Below the pieces are notes generated by a model. That model did no database searches and was not told the origin of the DNA. It was given only the letters and a program-made list of their open reading frames with translations. Both the position numbers and the translations under genes were made by a program. From positions 1 through 64,000 of the forward strand of contig DATNNM010000015.1 in assembly GCA_035601835.1 (NCBI GenBank): a stretch of DNA of 64,000 nt, given 5' to 3'. The DNA is from Candidatus Tumulicola sp. (GTDB taxonomy: Bacteria; Vulcanimicrobiota; Vulcanimicrobiia; Eremiobacterales; Eremiobacteraceae). Below are positions 16,598 to 24,151 of this stretch, in pieces. Each line of letters begins with the position of its first letter. Position 1 is the stretch's first letter.

Positions 16598-16669
16598 GAG
16601 AATATCGACGAGAAGGTGCGCGGCGCGATGAGCCTCTCGATGGCCCTGCCCACGTATCAATTGATGTAA
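16598..16669 (+). pseudogene. 3'-end relic of a third DUF1800 gene
   Basis: These 72 bases repeat the last 24 codons (with stop) of the DUF1800 gene at 16440-16511, differing at only a few positions: CTT-GCG versus CTC-TCG, ACC versus ACG, and TAG versus TAA. The changes keep the reading frame and are largely silent, as expected for the surviving tail of a paralogous gene whose body was deleted, with repeats on both sides. Confidence 0.75.
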
Positions 16670-16674
16670 GCGCC

Positions 16675-16780
16675 CCCGGGGCTAAAGCCCCGGCACTACA
16701 TCCGAGCTGCTCGGAACGCTACACCCGAGCTAGCGCTCGGGTCGCTACATTTATTTCCGGGGCTAAAGCCCCGGCACTGC
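16675..16780 (+). repeat. Repeat cluster after the DUF1800 relic
   Basis: CCGGGGCT type at 16675-16701, two variants of the CCGAGC type (a shortened CCGAGC-TGCTCGG and CCCGAGC-TA-GCGCTCGGG), then another CCGGGGCT type at 16756-16780. The remaining bases to 16944 carry no gene; they hold the 16-bp palindrome annotated separately and presumably the promoter of the lipoprotein gene. Confidence 0.85.
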
Positions 16781-16808
16781 TTTAATCTGGCGGCGGTGGG
16801 TTCATTCG

Positions 16809-16824
16809 GCTCTCACGTGAGAGC
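16809..16824. promoter_or_regulatory. 16-bp perfect palindrome upstream of the lipoprotein gene
   Basis: GCTCTCACGTGAGAGC reads the same on both strands. It lies 120 bp before the lipoprotein start and is unrelated in sequence to the REP-like families. It could be an operator for a dimeric regulator. Confidence 0.4.
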
Positions 16825-16944
16825 GATTTCACGCATGGCTCACACCTACCTCATGATGCGCGGAACTTTTTCGGATTATGCTTGGCGCGTAGTCGGAGTT
16901 CGCTCCGACCTCACACGCGCAAAGTCACCGAGAAAGGGTGCATC

Positions 16945-18045
16945 ATGCGAACGCGCTTATGGTTAGCGATTGGGGCAATCATCACGTTGGCGGGCTGCAG
17001 CGGCGCAGGCGGGGGACTCGGAGCCGGCAACGGCGCCATACCGCCTGCTCCGACGACGCAGACGCTCTCCCAACAGGAAGTCGCACAGGCTGGCGCCGAG
17101 GCGGCTTTCTCTCCCATCGAATCCGGCCAGGAAGACGCCGGTCTCTTCAACGGCGCCTACGGAACCGCGGTCTCCAACAGCATCAAGCCGCTGGCGAGCC
17201 TCTCGACTACCGGCTCGTGCAACAATGGCCGGGAGTTCACGGTCACCGTCATCAGCCCGACTCAGACCCAGTACGAGCTGAAGCTCTTCTACGACAACGC
17301 GTGCACGGAATTGGCTCGCGATGCCGTGGCGCTCGTGACCAAGGCGTCGAGCTCCAGCGAGACGATCGCCCGGACGGTCACCAACTACAACCTCTCCGGC
17401 ATCGTGCTCTCCACGCGCAAGACGAACTTCGCGGTCACGGGTTCGCCCGGCAACTTCTCGGCGATCGCCACCGGGTCGCTCTTCATCGGCACGTCGACGA
17501 GCCCCGAAGCGCAGTCCGGCCGGCAATTGACGGTCGCGCCGCAGAACTCGACGACCTCCACGATCTCGGGTAATTCCGGCCACATCGAAAACGTCGGGAT
17601 CCCGAGCATCGACGAGTCGTTCGGTCACAGCGGCGTGCTCCAGAACACGACGGAAACCACGGACGTCAGCGGCAACGTCACCTTCGCGGGGACGCATGTC
17701 GGCACGTTCGTCAAGGGTCCGCTCGGCAGCTTGAGTCTGCCTGTCAACCCACCGTTCGCGGTGAGCGGCGGCACGCAGATCGGTCAAGCCACGATCAGCG
17801 GCTCGGTCGAGTTCGACTCGAACGATCAACTGATCAACGTGACCCTCAACGGCACGCTGCTCAACGGCAACACGCTTGCGGTGACGACGTCGGGCACGCC
17901 GCCCACGATCGCCATCAACGGCGTCATCACGAGCCCCAGCAGCCAGCCGGTGGCGACGTTCACCGTCGACAAATTCGGCAACGGCGTCATCACCTACGCC
18001 AATGGTCAGCAAGCGCTGATCGTGGATTGGCACGTGGTGAAATAG
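16945..18045 (+). CDS. Secreted lipoprotein, Gly/Ser/Thr-rich, function unknown
   Basis: 366 codons from ATG 16945 (MRTRLWLAIGAIITLAGCSG), with AAAGGG upstream. The lipobox LAGC puts the mature Cys near residue 18. After a Gly/Pro linker, residues 60-366 are predicted to be beta-rich, with repeated Thr/Ser/Asn strands (TVTVISPTQTQYELKLFYDNACTE; TTDVSGNVTFAGTHVGTF; ATISGSVEFDSNDQLINVTLNG). No enzyme motif is visible. It stands between two DUF1800 genes and could be a surface partner of that system, but this is only context. A hairpin terminator follows at 18125. Confidence 0.75.
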   Translation: MRTRLWLAIGAIITLAGCSGAGGGLGAGNGAIPPAPTTQTLSQQEVAQAGAEAAFSPIESGQEDAGLFNGAYGTAVSNSIKPLASLSTTGSCNNGREFTVTVISPTQTQYELKLFYDNACTELARDAVALVTKASSSSETIARTVTNYNLSGIVLSTRKTNFAVTGSPGNFSAIATGSLFIGTSTSPEAQSGRQLTVAPQNSTTSTISGNSGHIENVGIPSIDESFGHSGVLQNTTETTDVSGNVTFAGTHVGTFVKGPLGSLSLPVNPPFAVSGGTQIGQATISGSVEFDSNDQLINVTLNGTLLNGNTLAVTTSGTPPTIAINGVITSPSSQPVATFTVDKFGNGVITYANGQQALIVDWHVVK

Positions 18046-18051
18046 ACCACT

Positions 18052-18105
18052 CCGGGGCTAAAGCCCCGGCACTACAATATCCGGGGCTAAAGCCCCGGCA
18101 CTACA
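18052..18105 (+). repeat. Two REP-like palindromes
   Basis: Two CCGGGGCT-AA-AGCCCCGG units with tail CACTACAA, at 18052-18076 and 18081-18105. Confidence 0.92.
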
Positions 18106-18124
18106 ATAGCTAATGCTACGGTGC

Positions 18125-18158
18125 AAGCGGCCCGGGTATACTGCCCGGGTCGCTTCTT
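18125..18158 (+). terminator. Hairpin terminator after the lipoprotein gene
   Basis: Stem AAGCGGCCCGGG / CCCGGGTCGCTT (one G-T wobble) with a 7-nt loop, followed by CTTAACTC. It is an extended GC-rich hairpin with a short pyrimidine tail. Confidence 0.6.
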
Positions 18159-18220
18159 AACTCGATTCTCATGGCCGGTTCAAGTCGCCCTCACGCTGCC
18201 CGTCGTATAATGACTTCAAT

Positions 18221-19747
18221 ATGAGTGTAGATCCCCTCACCGGCACCGGGGCGGAGTACCGCCCGGCCGGTCCAGCACTTGACATCAATGTGGCCCTTGA
18301 CGCATACAAGGGTCCTTGGAGCCCCCGGCTCGCCGCACATCTCCTCCGGCGCGCGGGATTTGGGGGCTCTCCATCTGAGATCGCGGCGGCCGGACAAGCC
18401 GGCATGGGGCATGCCGTCGATCGCCTCGTGCATTTCGTCCCCGATTCGCTGCCCGCGCAACCGCAAGGCGACATCTCCTACCAGTTCGGCCCGAATGCCG
18501 ATGTGATGCAGCGCCGCCGCGCGTATGTGCTGACCGGTTTGTGGTGGGTCAACCGCATGCTCCAGACGCCCAATCCGCTGCAAGAGAAAATGGTGTATTT
18601 CTGGAGCAACCATTTCACCAGCGGCATCGGCCAAGGCGGCATCTCGCCGCAGATGATGGTCAATCAGAACAATTTGTTCCGAAGCAACGCGCTGGGTGAT
18701 TACGCGCGTTTAACGCACGAGGTCTCGCGCGACCCAGCGATGTTGCTGTATCTCAACAACAACCAGAACAGGGCACAACTCCCCAACGAGAACTACGCGC
18801 GGGAGCTGATGGAGCTCTTCAGCCTGGGCGTCGGCAACTACACCGAGGCGGACATCCGGGAGAGCGCCCGCGCGTTCACCGGCTGGACGGTCAACCGGCG
18901 TTTTGGCGAGACGGCCGTCTTCAACCCGCGCTTCCACGACGACGGCAGCAAGACGTTTCTCGGCCGAACCGGCAACTTCACGGGCGACGACATCGTTGAT
19001 ATCATCATGCAGCAACCCGCGACGGCCAAGTACATGGCGCGCAAGTTCGCGCGCGCCTTCATCTACGACGATCCCGAGCCCGAACTGGTCAACGCGCTTG
19101 CGGATCGCTTCCGCGCTGCCCGCTACGACGTCGGCGTATTGATGAACGTCATCTTGCGCTCCAACGTCTTCTACTCGGATCGCGCGTATCGCGCGATCGT
19201 GAAGACGCCGCTCGAGCTCGTCATCGGCGCGCACAAGTCCCTCGGCGCCACGAGGGTTGAGCCGGCCGCGTTGGCAGCGCTCGATCGCATGGGCCAAACG
19301 CCGATGCGCCCGCCGAACGTCGCGGGGTGGCCCGGCGGCGCTTTGTGGGTCAATACGGGCACGCTGCTCATGCGCGTCAACTATCTCAACCAGCTCGCGT
19401 TGGCGAAGTCGGCGGCCGCGGCAGCCGGCAACACCGCGATGGGCGATGGCGCGACGATGATGGACGACATGGCCTCGCAACAAGCACTGCGCATGCCGGC
19501 GAACGTCGCCGATCCCTCACAATGGGTCTCCGGGGTCAAGATGGACGATCCCGCGGGCCTCACCGACCGCGTGCTGTGGATGACGGTGCAAGGCGATGCC
19601 ACGCCGCAGCAGCGCCAGACGATCCTGTCCTACGTGCAGACCGACTCGGTCGGCAACAAGGTCTCCCTGTCCATGGAAAATTTCGAAGAGAAGGTGCGCG
19701 GTGCGATGAGCCTCGCGTTCGCCTTGCCCGCCTATCAGCTAAGTTAA
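18221..19747 (+). CDS. DUF1800 domain-containing protein (copy 2)
   Basis: 508 codons from ATG 18221 (MSVDPLTGTGAEYRPAGPAL). Clearly paralogous to copy 1 along its full length: LAAHLLRRAGFGGSPSEIAA, EKMVYFWSNHFTSG, NENYARELMELFSLGVGNYTEADIRESARAFTGW, PPNVAGWPGGALWVNT. It directly precedes the DUF1501 gene by 7 bp, the usual arrangement for this pair. Function unknown; the pair is thought to act at or outside the cytoplasmic membrane because DUF1501 carries a Tat-like signal. Confidence 0.9.
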   Translation: MSVDPLTGTGAEYRPAGPALDINVALDAYKGPWSPRLAAHLLRRAGFGGSPSEIAAAGQAGMGHAVDRLVHFVPDSLPAQPQGDISYQFGPNADVMQRRRAYVLTGLWWVNRMLQTPNPLQEKMVYFWSNHFTSGIGQGGISPQMMVNQNNLFRSNALGDYARLTHEVSRDPAMLLYLNNNQNRAQLPNENYARELMELFSLGVGNYTEADIRESARAFTGWTVNRRFGETAVFNPRFHDDGSKTFLGRTGNFTGDDIVDIIMQQPATAKYMARKFARAFIYDDPEPELVNALADRFRAARYDVGVLMNVILRSNVFYSDRAYRAIVKTPLELVIGAHKSLGATRVEPAALAALDRMGQTPMRPPNVAGWPGGALWVNTGTLLMRVNYLNQLALAKSAAAAAGNTAMGDGATMMDDMASQQALRMPANVADPSQWVSGVKMDDPAGLTDRVLWMTVQGDATPQQRQTILSYVQTDSVGNKVSLSMENFEEKVRGAMSLAFALPAYQLS

Positions 19748-19754
19748 GGATGCA

Positions 19755-20981
19755 ATGATGTCAAACAGACGGCAATTCATCGTCCAGAGCATCGGCGGGT
19801 TCGCCGGGTTCCTCGCGATCGACTCGATCTTTGCCAGGGCAGCGCGCGCTGCTGCGGCGAGCGGCGCGGCCGCCGGTGCGGGGCGCAGCCTTTTGGTGGT
19901 CAACCTGCAGGGCGGCAACGACGGTTTGAACACGCTTGTGCCATTCGGCGATCCGCAGTACTATCGCGTGCGGCCGACGATCAACGTCGCGGCCAGCGAC
20001 GTCGTGAGGCTGGACAGCGAAATCGGTTTGAACCCCAAGCTCGCGCCGTTGAAGCCGCTGTTCGATCAACAACGCATGGCGATATTGCAGGGCGTGCATT
20101 ACCCGAACCCCAACCTTTCGCATTTCCGCTCGACCGAGATCTGGCAGACGGCCGCTCCCGACAAGTACGTGGACACGGGCTGGGCAGGCCGCTATCTCGA
20201 TTTTGCGGGCCGGGGCACCGCGCCCAACCTCTTCGCGGGCGTTGCGGTCGGTCCGGTGCTGCCCAAGATCATGGTGGCGGACAAGACCGACGTTCCGACC
20301 ATCGGCGATCTGCGCGGTTTCCGATTCAACGGCACTCGTGACGAACAGGCCGAAGCGGATAAGATCCTCGGCGGCGACGGTTATAAGTATCCGTTCCAAT
20401 CACCGTATCTGTCGCTGGTGCAAGACGTGGAGAATCACGCGCATGCGGCCTCGACGCAGTTGCCGCACATGGTCGCCGGCTACAAGCCTGCGATCGAGTA
20501 TCCGAAGACGCCCTTCGGCCAAGGCTTGAATCTCATCGCCGGGATCATCAACGCCAACGTCGGCACGAAGGTGTTCTACATCAGCCTCGGCAGCTTTGAC
20601 ACGCATGTCGGGCAGCGCGCGGCGCAGGATCGGCTGCTCGATCAGCTCGCGACCGGCATCTCGGCGTTCTATCAGGATCTCGCGGCGCATAAGGTCGACG
20701 ATCGCGTGCTGACGATGACGTTTTCGGAGTTCGGCCGCCGCGTCGAGGAGAATGCCAACCGCGGCACCGACCACGGCACTGCGGCGCCGATGTTCCTGTT
20801 CGGCGGCGGCGTGAAGGGCGGGCTTTACGGAGACCATCCGAGCTTGACCGACCTCGATTACGGCAATTTGAAATGGCACACGGACTTCCGCTCGGTCTAC
20901 GCGACCGTGCTCGAGCGCTGGCTCGGCGTCGGCTCGCAGCCGGTGCTCGGCTCGCAATTCTCAACAATGAATTTCGTGTAG
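19755..20981 (+). CDS. DUF1501 domain-containing protein with Tat-like signal
   Basis: 408 codons from ATG 19755 or 19758, with AAGGATG upstream. The N-terminus has a twin-arginine-like signal (SNRRQFIVQSIGGFAGFLAI). Family motifs: LLVVNLQGGNDGLNTLVPFGDPQYYRVRP near residue 45, LQGVHYPNPNLSHFRSTEIWQTA near 110, SLGSFDTHVGQ near 275, and MTFSEFGRRVEENANRGTDHGTAAPMFLFGGGVKGG near 320. DUF1501 is related to alkaline phosphatase/sulfatase folds, and the FDTH and TDHGT motifs are candidate metal ligands. Probably exported together with or as partner of DUF1800. Confidence 0.9.
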   Translation: MMSNRRQFIVQSIGGFAGFLAIDSIFARAARAAAASGAAAGAGRSLLVVNLQGGNDGLNTLVPFGDPQYYRVRPTINVAASDVVRLDSEIGLNPKLAPLKPLFDQQRMAILQGVHYPNPNLSHFRSTEIWQTAAPDKYVDTGWAGRYLDFAGRGTAPNLFAGVAVGPVLPKIMVADKTDVPTIGDLRGFRFNGTRDEQAEADKILGGDGYKYPFQSPYLSLVQDVENHAHAASTQLPHMVAGYKPAIEYPKTPFGQGLNLIAGIINANVGTKVFYISLGSFDTHVGQRAAQDRLLDQLATGISAFYQDLAAHKVDDRVLTMTFSEFGRRVEENANRGTDHGTAAPMFLFGGGVKGGLYGDHPSLTDLDYGNLKWHTDFRSVYATVLERWLGVGSQPVLGSQFSTMNFV

Positions 20982-20990
20982 GGACGGATT

Positions 20991-21015
20991 CCGGGGCTAA
21001 AGCCCCGGCACTACA
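20991..21015 (+). repeat. REP-like palindrome after DUF1501
   Basis: CCGGGGCT-AA-AGCCCCGG with tail CACTACAA, 9 bp after the stop codon. Confidence 0.92.
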
Positions 21016-21031
21016 AGATCACAAAAGGTGT

Positions 21032-21058
21032 CCGGGCCGACTGCCCCAGTCGGCCCGG
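21032..21058 (+). other. Strong GC hairpin after DUF1501
   Basis: Stem CCGGGCCGACT / AGTCGGCCCGG with a 5-nt loop. No T-tract follows, so it may be a transcript-stabilising or Rho-independent-like element rather than a standard terminator. Confidence 0.4.
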
Positions 21059-21135
21059 GCGCGAGCGCGGGGCAGTTCGCACTGGGGTGTAAGGGGCTCT
21101 TCTCACCGCACTGAGATAAGGAGAACTCGAACACC

Positions 21136-21468
21136 ATGGAACGGAAGACCTTTCTCACGTCCGCAGCTGCGATCGGAGCCGCGCTCGCCGGCACTGGCAT
21201 CGCGGCGGCCGACGTGTTCCCGTCACCAACGCCAACGCCATCCTACTACCATCGCCGGCGCGGCGAATTGGGCAGCGCGCGGGATATCAAGCATGCGCGC
21301 ATGGCGCTGGAACGGATCATCGATCGTCTCCAGCGCGATCAAGCCGATTATGGAGGCCATCGCGTCGGTGCGCTCAACGACCTGGTGCAGGCGCGCCAGC
21401 AGCTCGACCTCGCGTTGCAGTGGGATGCGACGCACCCGAACAGCGCGGTTACGCCAAGACCGCAGTAG
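21136..21468 (+). CDS. Small secreted hypothetical protein
   Basis: 110 codons from ATG 21136 (MERKTFLTSAAAIGAALAGT), with AAGGAGAACTC upstream. An N-terminal signal with RK-x-F suggests Tat or Sec export, followed by a Pro/Ser/Thr linker (FPSPTPTPSYYHRRRGELG). The mature part is a helical hairpin (HARMALERIIDRLQRDQADYGGHRVGALNDLVQARQQLDLAL). No family recognised. It has its own terminator downstream. Confidence 0.7.
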   Translation: MERKTFLTSAAAIGAALAGTGIAAADVFPSPTPTPSYYHRRRGELGSARDIKHARMALERIIDRLQRDQADYGGHRVGALNDLVQARQQLDLALQWDATHPNSAVTPRPQ

Positions 21469-21481
21469 GTACGACACGTAG

Positions 21482-21510
21482 AGCGGGGCCTGAAAAGGTC
21501 CCGCTTTATT
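21482..21510 (+). terminator. Rho-independent terminator
   Basis: Stem AGCGGGGCCT / AGGTCCCGCT (one wobble) with GAAA loop, followed by TTATT, immediately after the small secreted protein gene. Confidence 0.75.
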
Positions 21511-21529
21511 GTGCGCCGATAGTAAGATT

Positions 21530-21982
21530 TTATCCCGCGTTTCGGTTGCGTTCGTCGCGCCGGAACATCCAGTAAATTGCGGGCATCATCACGTTGTTGT
21601 ACGTGAACTTCAAGATCGCCGCCTTGAGGCCGGGCCGAAGCCGTCCTTCGTCCGCTTCGAGAAGCACAAAGTCAAAGTTTCTTCGGCGGAACGTCTTATT
21701 GAAAGCCTCGCACTCAGCAGGACTGCGCCCGCTCCGGTCGACGAGCATTCTCGCAACGTCGATGTCGGCCGGATGCTCTTTTACGAGTGTGGAGATGGTA
21801 GCGTCGTTCGTGCGTAAAAACGCAATGAGCTGTTTATCGATGAAATCATTGTCGCCATAGCAGTAGCCGTCGACGAGATGTCCGTTCTGCGTGGTTTCGC
21901 AGCGACGAGCTTTCTCCAACAATCGCGGTAGCCACACCAGTCCGGCCACTGAATTGAGACCAGAACATGGAATCCAGCCCAT
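21530..21982 (-). CDS. DUF5069-like hypothetical protein
   Basis: 150 codons from ATG 21982, with AGAGG 5 bases upstream. The start of the product, GWIPCSGLNSVAGLVWLPRLLEKARR, resembles the DUF5069 pattern L-x-W-L-P-R-x-x-D-K-x-R, followed by YCYGDNDFIDKQLIAFLRTNDATISTLVKEHPAD. I assign the family with moderate certainty. Soluble; function unknown. Confidence 0.6.
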   Translation of the reverse strand: MGWIPCSGLNSVAGLVWLPRLLEKARRCETTQNGHLVDGYCYGDNDFIDKQLIAFLRTNDATISTLVKEHPADIDVARMLVDRSGRSPAECEAFNKTFRRRNFDFVLLEADEGRLRPGLKAAILKFTYNNVMMPAIYWMFRRDERNRNAG

Positions 21983-22013
21983 ACTCACCTCTTGACGCCG
22001 CGGGCCGATCCTC

Positions 22014-22985
22014 TTAATCTTCTCGGCCTTTGATGTCGGCGCTCGTGCGCCACGCGGTTTCGATCAGGCTGTCGAGCATTTGCGCTCCTGAGGCGAGCCG
22101 CTGGCGCGTGAACTCCAGTCCTTGCCTGTGCGCGGCCGAGGTGCTGTCGTCCAACGCGAACGCGCCCTTCTTCTTCAGTTCGTAGAACGGCACGACTTGC
22201 GAGTCGGTCGCCTTGAGGTAGGTCTGGATCTCCTGGAGCGGGGTGGCCGAGAAGGTCACGGCCGGTGCGACCAGGGGCGTTACCTGGCCGGCGTCCATGA
22301 ACTTGTCCACGAAGTCCGATTCGAATTGCGCATGGGTGGTATTGTCTTGTGAGTAGTTGTTCGGATTTGGGTACTTGCCCCAGCCGTTGTAGTGCACGCT
22401 GACGTGCAGCGGCTGGCTGCCGTCGCCTACGAAATGGGAGAACAGGCCGATGTCGTGCAAGATGAGCGACTCGCGCAGTGCGAGTGTTTTGCGAGCCTTC
22501 GCGAGTTGGTCGCCGCTCAATCCTGTTTGTGCGGCCTGCGCTCGCCGCCACAATGCAAAGTCGAGCCGAACTTGCTCGTAGCCCTCTACGATCGCGTATG
22601 GAAGGAAGCCGATGTCGTACGGGTCGACCGGCGGCGTTGCGCGCATGAGCGCGAGCATGAATTTCTCGCGCGTCGGCGGCAGGGCGTCGATCGAAACCGC
22701 GCCGCCGATCGAGAGATCGTCTGTGATGTCGATGTAATGATCCGTGGTCCACTCCCGCGTCCAGGCATCCGTGTCGCGGCCGCCCAGTTTCAGGCGATCC
22801 TCCTCGCTTTGGAGGTAAATGATCTCGTCCTTGGCGGCGTCGCTGCGCGCGAAGGCCGGTAAGTCGGCGGGCAAATGCGCAACCGCAGCGCGCCCGATGA
22901 TCTCATGACCGTGAAGGCCCCACGCTAAAGCTGCGTTGGGCAACAAAAGTGCGGCCGCCACGGCCGCTAGCATGATGCGTTGCAT
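22014..22985 (-). CDS. Secreted S1/P1-type nuclease
   Basis: 323 codons from ATG 22985, with GGGAGGAG 5-6 bases upstream. The signal peptide ends at ALA, so the mature protein begins WGLHGHEIIGRAA: the N-terminal Trp and the early His are zinc ligands in the S1/P1 family. Further ligands: DHYIDI near residue 95, HDIGLFSHFVGDGSQPLHVSVHY near 190 (H-x-x-x-D/S-H-x-x-G-D-x-x-Q-P-L-H), and THAQFESDFVD near 230. Such enzymes are trinuclear-zinc nucleases for single-stranded DNA/RNA, likely scavenging phosphate or nucleosides outside the cell. Confidence 0.85.
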   Translation of the reverse strand: MQRIMLAAVAAALLLPNAALAWGLHGHEIIGRAAVAHLPADLPAFARSDAAKDEIIYLQSEEDRLKLGGRDTDAWTREWTTDHYIDITDDLSIGGAVSIDALPPTREKFMLALMRATPPVDPYDIGFLPYAIVEGYEQVRLDFALWRRAQAAQTGLSGDQLAKARKTLALRESLILHDIGLFSHFVGDGSQPLHVSVHYNGWGKYPNPNNYSQDNTTHAQFESDFVDKFMDAGQVTPLVAPAVTFSATPLQEIQTYLKATDSQVVPFYELKKKGAFALDDSTSAAHRQGLEFTRQRLASGAQMLDSLIETAWRTSADIKGRED

Positions 22986-22995
22986 TGGGCTCCTC

Positions 22996-23046
22996 CCGGA
23001 GCTAAAGCTCCGGCACTACACACGGACCTAAAGGTCCGTGGCTACA
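22996..23046 (+). repeat. Two REP-like palindromes
   Basis: CCGGAGCT-AA-AGCTCCGG with tail CACTACA, then CACGGACCT-AA-AGGTCCGTG with tail GCTACA. Confidence 0.9.
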
Positions 23047-24138
23047 TCAAGGTCGCTTGTAGGTCACTTTGTAGATCGCGCCGCTGAGGTCATCCGAGAT
23101 GTACAGCGAACCGTCCTGCCCGACCGCCACGCCTGCGGGCCGGCCGCTGACGCTTTGATCGGCGCTGAGCCAGCCGGTGACAAAATCTTCAGCGTGGTCG
23201 GGCTTCCCGCCCTTGAAGAATATGACCACGACCTTGTAGCCCGTCTTCGTCGAGCGGTTCCACGAGCCGTGCATGGCGACGAACAGCGCGCCGCGATAGG
23301 CTTGCGGGAATTGCTTGCCGTTGTAAAAGGCGATCTGCAGCGGCGCCGAGTGGGCCTGATATAAGAAGCCAGACTTGACGGTGCCGGCGCATTTCGAGGG
23401 GTCATTGTACTCAGGGTTTGGCACGCGAACGCCAGTGCCGGGGTAGCAGTACGGCCATCCGTAGTTGCCGCCATCCTTGATCTCGACTAGCTCTTCGGGC
23501 GGCAACTCGTCGCCGATCATGTCGCGTTCGTTGATGACCGCCCATAATCTGCCGTTTGCGTCAAAGGCGAGACCGGACGCGTTGCGCAGCCCGCTCGCGT
23601 AGATGCGACCGTTGTGGCCGTTGGCGTCGTAGCGGAGCACGGTGGCGAAGCGCGGGTCGGGCTCCGCGCAGACGTTGCAGTTCGAACCGCTGCTGACGAA
23701 AATACTTCCGTCTTTGGCGAGCGCCAGCGCGCGATGATTGTGATCTCCGCCCTGCGGCATGTTCGAGAACAGCGCTGTCGGTTGCCCGCCCGGGTATGTG
23801 AGGCGAGTGACGCCGGTCCAGCCCGCGATGTAGAGGTCGTTGCCGCGAAAAGCGAGTCCGTGCGCGAGGGGGATACCTTGCGCGACGACGCGCGGCTGGG
23901 TTTCGGGCGTTGCGTTGGCCGGCAGAGACACGACCTGGCCGCGATTCAGCTCGGACACGACGATGTCGCCGTTCGGAGCCACGGCGAGGAAGCGCGCGTC
24001 GGGGATCCTGGCGTTGACGAGCGTGATCGAGAAACCCGGCGGCACGTGGAGGTTGCCGTCCGATGCGCGAGCGGAGCAGGCGGGTAATGAAAGTACCATC
24101 AAGGCCGCGAATATCAAAGCCAGACTAAAGTCTGGCAT
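23047..24138 (-). CDS. PQQ-dependent sugar dehydrogenase-like (sorbosone dehydrogenase type) lipoprotein
   Basis: 363 codons from ATG 24138. A beta-propeller of the glucose/sorbosone dehydrogenase family: FSITLVNARIPDARFLAVAPNGDIVVSELNRGQ near residue 35, LAHGLAFRGNDLYIAGWTGVTRL near 90, DHNHRALALAKDGSIFVSSGSNCNVCAE near 125, RLWAVINERDMIGDELPPEELVEI near 190, NYGWPYCYPGTG near 220, HSAPLQIAFYNGKQFP near 255, and GRPAGVAVGQDGSLYISDD near 345. The LPAC motif suggests a lipoprotein. The start codon and first residues (MPDFSLA) lie inside a REP-like element, so the upstream region was rearranged. Confidence 0.85.
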   Translation of the reverse strand: MPDFSLALIFAALMVLSLPACSARASDGNLHVPPGFSITLVNARIPDARFLAVAPNGDIVVSELNRGQVVSLPANATPETQPRVVAQGIPLAHGLAFRGNDLYIAGWTGVTRLTYPGGQPTALFSNMPQGGDHNHRALALAKDGSIFVSSGSNCNVCAEPDPRFATVLRYDANGHNGRIYASGLRNASGLAFDANGRLWAVINERDMIGDELPPEELVEIKDGGNYGWPYCYPGTGVRVPNPEYNDPSKCAGTVKSGFLYQAHSAPLQIAFYNGKQFPQAYRGALFVAMHGSWNRSTKTGYKVVVIFFKGGKPDHAEDFVTGWLSADQSVSGRPAGVAVGQDGSLYISDDLSGAIYKVTYKRP

Positions 24139-24145
24139 ACCACAT
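24119..24145 (+). repeat. REP-like palindrome overlapping a gene start
   Basis: CCAGACT-AA-AGTCTGG with tail CATACCACAT. On the minus strand its tail carries the ATG of the downstream dehydrogenase-like gene. Confidence 0.92.
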
Positions 24146-24151
24146 TTAGAT

